Origin: Trichosphaerium sp. ATCC 40318
Taxonomy: Eukaryota > Discosea > Flabellinia > Trichosidae
Length of the DNA stretch: 64,000 nucleotides
NCBI GenBank assembly: GCA_038496445.1
Contig: JALMLS010000173.1
Coordinates: forward strand, 80,822 to 144,821
Direction: 5' to 3'
Part shown: piece after piece, positions 58,425 through 64,000 of the stretch
Layout of the letters: each line of letters begins with the position of its first letter
Numbering within the stretch: position 1 is the first letter of the stretch
Position numbers and translations under genes: made by a program
Notes under the pieces: model-generated
Seen by the model: only the letters and a program-made list of their open reading frames with translations
Told to the model about the DNA's origin: nothing
Databases searched by the model: none

Positions 58425-59040
58425 TATGATCTGTTGTGCTTCGAATATAAAGTTCACAAAAAGATCAAGTAAATTGAGTCTTTAGTCGAAGGATGTGGGA
58501 TACAGCACCCTGGCCTCAAGGTGAAGATTATTTGAGGAAAACACATTCATCATACTTTCAGATTTCTTCCAGATTTCATAAAACTTGAAATTTTCCCTCG
58601 TTGTAAACTAATATATCTACACCTTTCAGGTTTTTCCCAAAAGTATTTCGCTTTTGGTAATTTCAATGTACAAAGCGGTCAAGCAAATTGTTACCTTTAT
58701 CTTGCTAGTACTTTCATTAATCATGACGGTACAAATAGTATTTTACCGGCGTTTGATAAGCGGGGTAGTTTGTTACTTAAGGTAGTAGTTTCCAGTGTAA
58801 CAACTTCGGTGACGAGCAGTTCAATCAATGACAGATTACGACAGAAAAAGTTTTTTAATGTAATGTAATTTATTGATTTGTACAAGAGATTAATCCAATA
58901 AATGGGATGGGTCTCAGGCTATGTTGATCCAGGTAGGGTCGCAGCCGAGCGAGACAGAGTCTCTCCTCCAATCTGGTAGTGTTGGACTAACAAGAACAAG
59001 TGAATCTAACAATCACAGAGTCAAACTTTTGTTAACATGT
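58425..59040. other. Intergenic
   Basis: About 600 bases without a supported gene between copy B and the F-box/LRR pseudogene. Confidence 0.4.
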
Positions 59041-60260
59041 TTATTCAAAAGGTCCTCCACGTGTAATTAAAACAATACCTAGCTTGTCAATCTCTTCTAC
59101 AAATGTATTGGCACTAAAGTACCCAACTCAAAGAATATGAGACTTTTTAAATAATGCAAAGAGCTACGTCTGATCATGCCACACTGTCCAAGTTTAAAGT
59201 ACTCTAGGTTAACCAAATGCTTAAACCCTGAGCCCTTAATCCTTTTACTTGATAATGAGAGGTATTTGAGATGATTCAAGTACTTGAAGCCTGAGTCTTT
59301 TACTTTAAAGCAGTATTGAAGGCTGAGGTGATCAATATTTCCCATGAAGCTCAAACTTATGTTTTTGATCTGTTTACATCTCTCAAGTTTGACATGTTTA
59401 AGTTTAACCAAATCCACAAAACTCGAGCCTGTAACTTTGTTACAATCAATGAGTGTTAATCGCTTAAGATTGACCATAAACTTCAAACCAGAATCAGTAA
59501 TGTCAGACTTCCAAAGTTCTAGTCGCTCAAGATTGTAAAGGTGCATCAAGCTATTGTCCGTTATATCACAGTACTCTACTTTAGGTACTTGGTAGTTTCC
59601 GCAGATATGATTGTATCCTCATTAATACGTGTAGGATAAAATTGTGAGCTTTGCACGTGAATTGTGTGTACATTACCAAGGTGTTTAAGCCAATGATTGT
59701 TTATCCCAGAGAAAGCAATTTTGTGTACACCACTCAGAGCCTCTATTCCTTTAGCTGTGATATTCTTACACTGCATCTGTGATATCTGTGCCACGCAAGT
59801 TTATAGTATGTACTGATTTCAAAGCTTGTATTGAAGCATCCGTTATTAATGTGTTTACCAAGCTAATACTATGGATACTGTGGCCCTTCTGTGAGTACAA
59901 TGATATCTTCATCGTCTGTTAAAGTGTTATCCATTTGTATAGTGTGAACACCACGAAGACAAGCCATATCACTCTCAGAGAGAATTTGTATCTTGGAAGT
60001 GTAAGCACTTTTGTGGCCAAAGATAATCTTGGTGTTTTTAAGCAAAGGACTTCCTTTGAGAACACTGCAATCTGCAATCTTGGTATATTAATGGTATAAA
60101 ATCCAATATTACAGCGAATGATGGTATTAAACACGTGAGAAACTGTAGTAGTGCTAATACGGTGTCTTCGTCCTAAATAGCTTAGAACATACGTCAATAT
60201 CTCCGTTGGTAGGTCAAGGAGCAAATTAATATCTGATTGGGTTTGCTTGGCCATCAGCAA
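59041..60260 (-). pseudogene. F-box/leucine-rich-repeat pseudogene
   Basis: The N terminus (LLLDLPTEILTYVLSYLGRR) is an F-box. It is followed by leucine-rich repeats of the F-box/LRR type: GVHTIQMDNTLTDDEDI, SVHTINLRGTDITDA, NLERLELWKSDITDSGLKF, NLKRLTLIDCNKVTGSSF. To follow the repeats the frame must change at about 60075, 59885, 59775, 59585 and 59115. The first change is explained by a visible 7-bp direct duplication (CTGCAAT twice, 60065-60078). No intron-like GT...AG ends fit these breaks. The intact relative would be an SCF substrate receptor; this copy is dead. Confidence 0.75.
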
Positions 60261-61508
60261 CAGTATTGGGTAAGAATGCTAGGAATTTAAGATATATCCA
60301 AGAAATATTAAGTGAAATTTCTATTTACTCTTTGACACGTGGTACTTATTGTCCGTTGCAAGCAAGTTTGCAGATGAGAAATTAGTTTACTAATCTAGAC
60401 TGATGTTATATGAGATGTTCTACACTTTTCTTGTAAAGCAAATATACGATAGTAGTACCACTATGATCAATGGTAAAAATACACATGTCAATAGCATTGA
60501 GCCAAAAGTACTTAGAATGGCACATTTTTATGCTGCAAAAATGGCCAGAACAGCCCTTTTATCTGATAAAAGAGCTCAACGCAACGAATTTAGGTCGCTC
60601 GTTTGTCAAGTAATTCTGATACAAATAACCTTTTCTGAGCTTAATTATTTCCACAGAGATGTAACAGTGAAACAAATATTGTCTGTTTCATTCAAGTGTT
60701 GAGACAGACTGACTTTTAGCATGCTAAAAAATCCAGTTTCTGCCTGATCTGTCAGATCTGACGGATTTGACTTCTGACAGATCTTCCAAATTGTCATTTT
60801 TTAAACGTGAGCTACCCTCATGCCTGTCGAGTGAATCCAACCATTTCAAACCCACGTGATTTAACAAAAATTTTATTTACATATTTGACGCCTGGCGGCG
60901 TTTACAAAGCCTACAGCAACGCTGGTGCTGTTTTGGGAAGTTTTAACGTTATTACATTGCCTTGCTATTTGGATGCTACCATAGCACTTTTGTTAGCGTG
61001 GGGTAGGCGCTAGCGTAGCGCTACTAGTAAGTTATACACGTACGTTGATTTTTTGAAGCAAAACATAAAGCAAACAGTGTTTGAGGCATTCATACAGTGT
61101 TTGGCGGTAATACGATAGCTTTGTAGGACATCATACCTTTTTAATTCGCTTTTAGCGCATTGAACACTTCTGTGGTTTGATCGTACCGTGTACAGTTTGC
61201 GTAGGTAAAATGCTGCGATCATCTTCCATGGTCTATTGAAACTTACTTTGAAAATTGTGCTGTCGCTTGCCGTAAGGTGCCAAAGTCATACAATGAAGAA
61301 CAACATTGTAACACAAATAGTTCACATTGTGATAGATCTACACCATTTGACAGAAGTGTCAGATCTTGCTAGATCTGCTAAAAGTGCTAAAAACTCACTT
61401 TCTAGAAAATATTAGAAAGACTTAGAGCCCCAGTTTGAAAAAAAAGTGAAGGCAAAAGTGCCAAAACTCGTGATTTATTTGAAACTACTAAAGTTCTGAG
61501 TTAGAAAG
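60261..61508. other. Intergenic, 1.25 kb
   Basis: No supported gene. A 99-codon plus-strand frame (60403-60702) lacks recognisable features. The sequence repeats short TGTCAGATCT-type palindromic words near 60745-60785 and 61355-61375, and a GCGCTAGC hairpin near 61005-61022. Confidence 0.4.
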
Positions 61509-62035
61509 TCACTCTACATTCATATTTGACCTTTGAGAAACTACAGCCTGAACAATATGTTGAAAAACTGCTTCAACATCTTCAGTGTTTGTAGCGCACG
61601 TGCGAAAATGTTTCATACCGCCATTAGCGGAACAAAACTTTTCAGCTTCATCTACACTCACTTGTTCTTCACCAGCTAGATCCGCTTTATTTCCAACAAC
61701 GCAGAACACCCTATTCTTCCCTCCTGCAGTGTCTAAAAACTGTTTTTTCCATTTTAGAATATTCTTGAATGTTTGGGTTCGTTGACGTTGTATACGATAA
61801 CGCAGGCGTCAGATCCTCCGTAAAAGGCGACAGAGAGGGAGGTGAAACGCTCTTGACCTGCTGTATCCCAGAATTGAGCTTTTATTTCTTTGTCACCACA
61901 AATAACTTTTTTATTATGAAAATCGGCACCGATCGTTGGTTTGTACTTGTCTTTGAAGGCGTGTTTGACGTATTGGTTTAATAAGCTTGTTTTACCGACT
62001 TCAGCGTCTCCAATTACCATAATTTTAGCTGTCAT
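61509..62035 (-). CDS. Rab7-like small GTPase with a one-base frameshift
   Basis: From ATG 62035: P-loop GDAEVGKTSL, switch I YKPTIGADF, switch II WDTAGQERF, then VYNVNEPK. The frame then breaks at AAA 61772-61774: one A seems missing, and in the next frame the protein continues (FKNILKWKKQFL) through NKADL (G4) and TCATN (weak G5) to VVSQRSNMNVE and TGA at 61509-61511. With that base restored the length (~176 residues) is short for Rab7 (~205). There is no C-terminal cysteine pair for prenylation, so membrane attachment is unclear. Rab7 acts in late endosome and lysosome traffic. Either a homopolymer assembly error or a young pseudogene. Confidence 0.75.
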
Positions 62036-62277
62036 GGCGTTTGCTTTGCCTGTAATGTTATTGAAAAATAAAGACCTTTGTTATTTGATGAAAAACTGTT
62101 CGTGCCACGTGGTAACAGCTTTCATGAAAAGAAATCAAATTTTGAATCAAAATAGCCATTTTGGTATGTTCCACCTCTATCCAACAAACAGACGGTCAAA
62201 GTTTAAGTACTAGAGCACGAGTGCTGAATTGTTTTCTAACTGTTACAATTAGGCAAATACAAAAGTAGTTCGAGTCC

Positions 62278-63014
62278 TCAATAGTCTCTTGAAGGAGAAT
62301 GCAACCTTGTAGTACAGTCATATTCTTTTTTCCGTAAGCCATTGACAAATATGTAATGTTTCTTTAACTGTCCATCTTTATACCAGTACTTGTATTCACC
62401 TTCAAGCTCATAATTGACATAAGTTAACTTCTCAAGCATTTGTCCATTGTTATACCACTTAATGCACTCTCCTTCAATAGCACCATCAACGTAACTATAT
62501 CTCTCATACAACTGACCGTTTCTATACCATTTTTTCCACACTCCATGACGCTGTCCATGATTCCAATAGGCTTGAAGTTCACAATAAGGTGGAGGATGGA
62601 TATAATTATAAAATTTCTTGAAGAAACGTATCTTCAACCATTTACCATGTTTGTTTAAGTCATTATCAAACCTTGTTGTCGAGGCTGTTTGTTTTGATAG
62701 AACTGACCATTTTACATAAACTTCAAAGTCTAAATCCATAATATCCAGCTGTAATTCAAGAGGCAGGTACAACAAGCGACAAATGTTCTGTGAGGGCTTG
62801 GTATTAGACTAAATAAAATAAATACATTACTATCCTATTGTGCTTACCCTTCAAGTCAAACCTTTAATAAATACTGCCAAGGCATTCGGTTTAAAACTAG
62901 TTTGGTCTATAAAACAAGCAACGCAACAGCATATTTATTTTACTGTTTGACTTGAAGGATACTCACAATAATACTTGAAAGCCTTATAACACGTACTGTG
63001 CGTTTTTTGGCCAT
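62278..63014 (-). CDS. F-box-like protein with YwqK repeats, two exons
   Basis: Exon 1 (62997-63014, MAKKRT) joins across a GTACGT...TAG intron (62809-62996) to exon 2 (62278-62808), giving 182 residues. The N terminus YLPLELQLDIMDLDFEVYVKWSVLSK is F-box-like. Four YwqK/MORN-type repeats follow: WNHGQRHGVWKKWYRNGQL, GAIEGECIKWYNNGQM, YELEGEYKYWYKDGQL and a final IFVNGLRKKEY. Exon 2 alone has no ATG, which is why the short first exon is needed. The relic at 4.9-5.5 kb is a related, broken copy. YwqK repeats occur in bacterial antitoxin-like proteins and commonly in protists; binding partners here are unknown. Confidence 0.7.
62839..62967. repeat. Inverted repeat inside the intron of the F-box/YwqK gene
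   Basis: Arms of about 23 bases, 62839-62861 and 62945-62967, share a perfect core CCTTCAAGTCAAAC / GTTTGACTTGAAGG and a similar outer TGTG. The loop is ~83 bases. It could be a small MITE or a structured intronic RNA. Confidence 0.55.
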
Positions 63015-63534
63015 TGTATTATTTAATTAAGTTGGGAAGAACAATCTTGACAATTTGTGTCGGAACTTTTATCTCATTGTATCCTACGTGATGGTGTATG
63101 ATATCCTGTAGTAATTGGTACGTCTTTGGCTGAATGTAGCATATGTGTCCCTTGTTTCAGACTATGAACTATTTTCGGTGTACAACATTGTCAGGTATTC
63201 AGAGCTAGATTATCTAAGCACTCCACTTTTAAAACAAAATTATTTACACTCTTATCAATAGTTTTTAAGGTTTGACGCTTGAGGACATAGTAGTCACACA
63301 TATTGTGAATAACCAACTTCATGTATGAAAAGTGTTGTTGGTGTAAAAACGATTGATTTTCACAAATGCAACAGAAGAATCCACTGCTAGCAAAGTAAAA
63401 TTGATAAGATGTACAATATTACAGAAAAAGGTATAAAGGCAGACGTGTGAAAGTATGTCTTTTACTAAAAACGGGATTTTACACTGAAAACAAATAGCAT
63501 ATTAAAGAACTGACAGATGTGCAGTACAACTTTG
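63015..63534. other. Intergenic
   Basis: About 520 bases between the F-box/YwqK gene's 5' end and the 3' end of the last gene. No gene seen. Confidence 0.4.
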
Positions 63535-64000
63535 TTATTGTTGACTGTTTTTTTGTTTCTTTTGAGAGTATGCTTGTTTAGGGTTGGCCTTTCTTAAGGA
63601 CCAAGGTACAATTGCTTTCCTTAAAGCTGGAACATAGAAAACAACCAATAAGAAAATAATAATTACCTATGAAAAACAGAAAAAAGTAAGAAAAAGATAA
63701 AAGTGACAACTATCTACCGTACAAGAACAATGCCAACTGTGGTCCCTATAGCAATAGCGGCAACATTACTACTTACACATTCAGATGTTAATATTAAAAT
63801 ATCAAGGCTAGTTCCAGACGTTAATGGTAAAGCAGCAAAAAAATTGTTTTCTTAGTACCCAATATTTGATCTTTCTTGCAGAGTCTGAACACATTCATCA
63901 CTGACCACATCAACAGTTCCGTTTATACAAGGCGAATTGATAGCTTGTATTCTCTTATCAGAAGATGTATCAACATCTGTGACATCAACAACAAATGTAC
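63535..64000 (-). CDS. Type I membrane protein, 3' end only
   Basis: The gene continues beyond base 64000. The last exons encode a polar ectodomain end (VVDVTDVDTSSDKR, INGTVDVVSDECVQ), then a transmembrane helix split by an intron (VAAIAIGTTVGIVL joined to VIIIFLLVVFYVPALRK) and a basic tail ending at TAA 63535-63537. Exon joins: a donor GTACTA near 63858 and a donor GTACGG near 63725 keep frame. The helix and tail resemble the end of the surface protein at 57.1 kb (VIFFVPPIR), so the two may be paralogues. Confidence 0.6.

Noticed and set aside
58260-58472. 70-codon plus-strand frame
   Set aside because: Lies opposite the upstream part of inverted copy B and has no recognisable features.
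60403-60702. 99-codon plus-strand frame
   Set aside because: No domain, no splice-consistent extension and no paralogue in the window.

Overview
This 64 kb window is eukaryotic nuclear DNA, AT-rich, from what looks like a free-living, gene-dense protist. Most genes are cut by many short introns (roughly 45-130 nt, a few longer), with donors that are very often GTACGT. The protein set (class C receptor, Ras/Rab GTPases, F-box proteins, VIT/vWA protein, G8 protein, reeler/LPMO-like secreted protein, Thr/Pro-rich surface proteins, Ty3/gypsy elements) fits an amoeboid or flagellate protist. I cannot name the species; a heterolobosean or amoebozoan would fit, but that is a guess.

Layout. 1-1.0 kb: 3' end of a Ty3/gypsy element. 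1.3-5.5 kb: a possible small gene, a six-exon metallophosphoesterase gene (minus), and a frame-broken YwqK-repeat relic. 5.9-12.1 kb: a long type II membrane protein with a G8 domain and CEMIP/TMEM2 signatures (minus). 12.7-18.3 kb: a beta-helix ectodomain fused to a class C seven-helix receptor. 18.6-20.1 kb: F-box plus Ras-like domain with a degenerate P-loop. 20.5-23.7 kb: VIT-vWA protein (minus). 24.6-28.5 kb: a multi-exon gene joining a mitochondrial-type presequence, six W/DWY repeats, an EYQGEQHY endonuclease-like domain and a ligase-like domain that has lost its catalytic lysines (minus). 29-37 kb: small secreted, basic and membrane proteins plus a GPI-type CBM6 protein. 37.4-37.8 kb: tRNA-like debris. 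38.2-41.3 kb: two diverging copies of a five-bladed GH43-like gene sharing a palindromic promoter. 43.7-47.1 kb: an eight-exon reeler plus LPMO-like fusion. 47.4-52.8 kb: an intact 5.4 kb Ty3/gypsy element with identical 98 bp LTRs. 53.2-58.4 kb: a Thr-rich surface protein flanked by two broken inverted copies of a secreted-protein gene. 59-63 kb: F-box/LRR pseudogene, Rab7-like gene with a one-base frameshift, F-box/YwqK gene. 63.5 kb to the end: 3' end of another membrane protein.

How the genes relate: there is no operon logic here. Recurrent themes are secreted or surface proteins with glycan-related folds (G8, CBM6, GH43-like, LPMO-like, beta-helix) and signalling or ubiquitin-linked proteins (class C receptor, Ras, Rab, F-box). 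Two genome-wide signals stand out: CACGTG occurs about sixty times by eye (about eight expected), in promoters and introns, and GTACGT dominates 5' splice sites. Exon boundaries given here were chosen by hand from frame continuity plus GT/AG ends, and should be treated as predictions.
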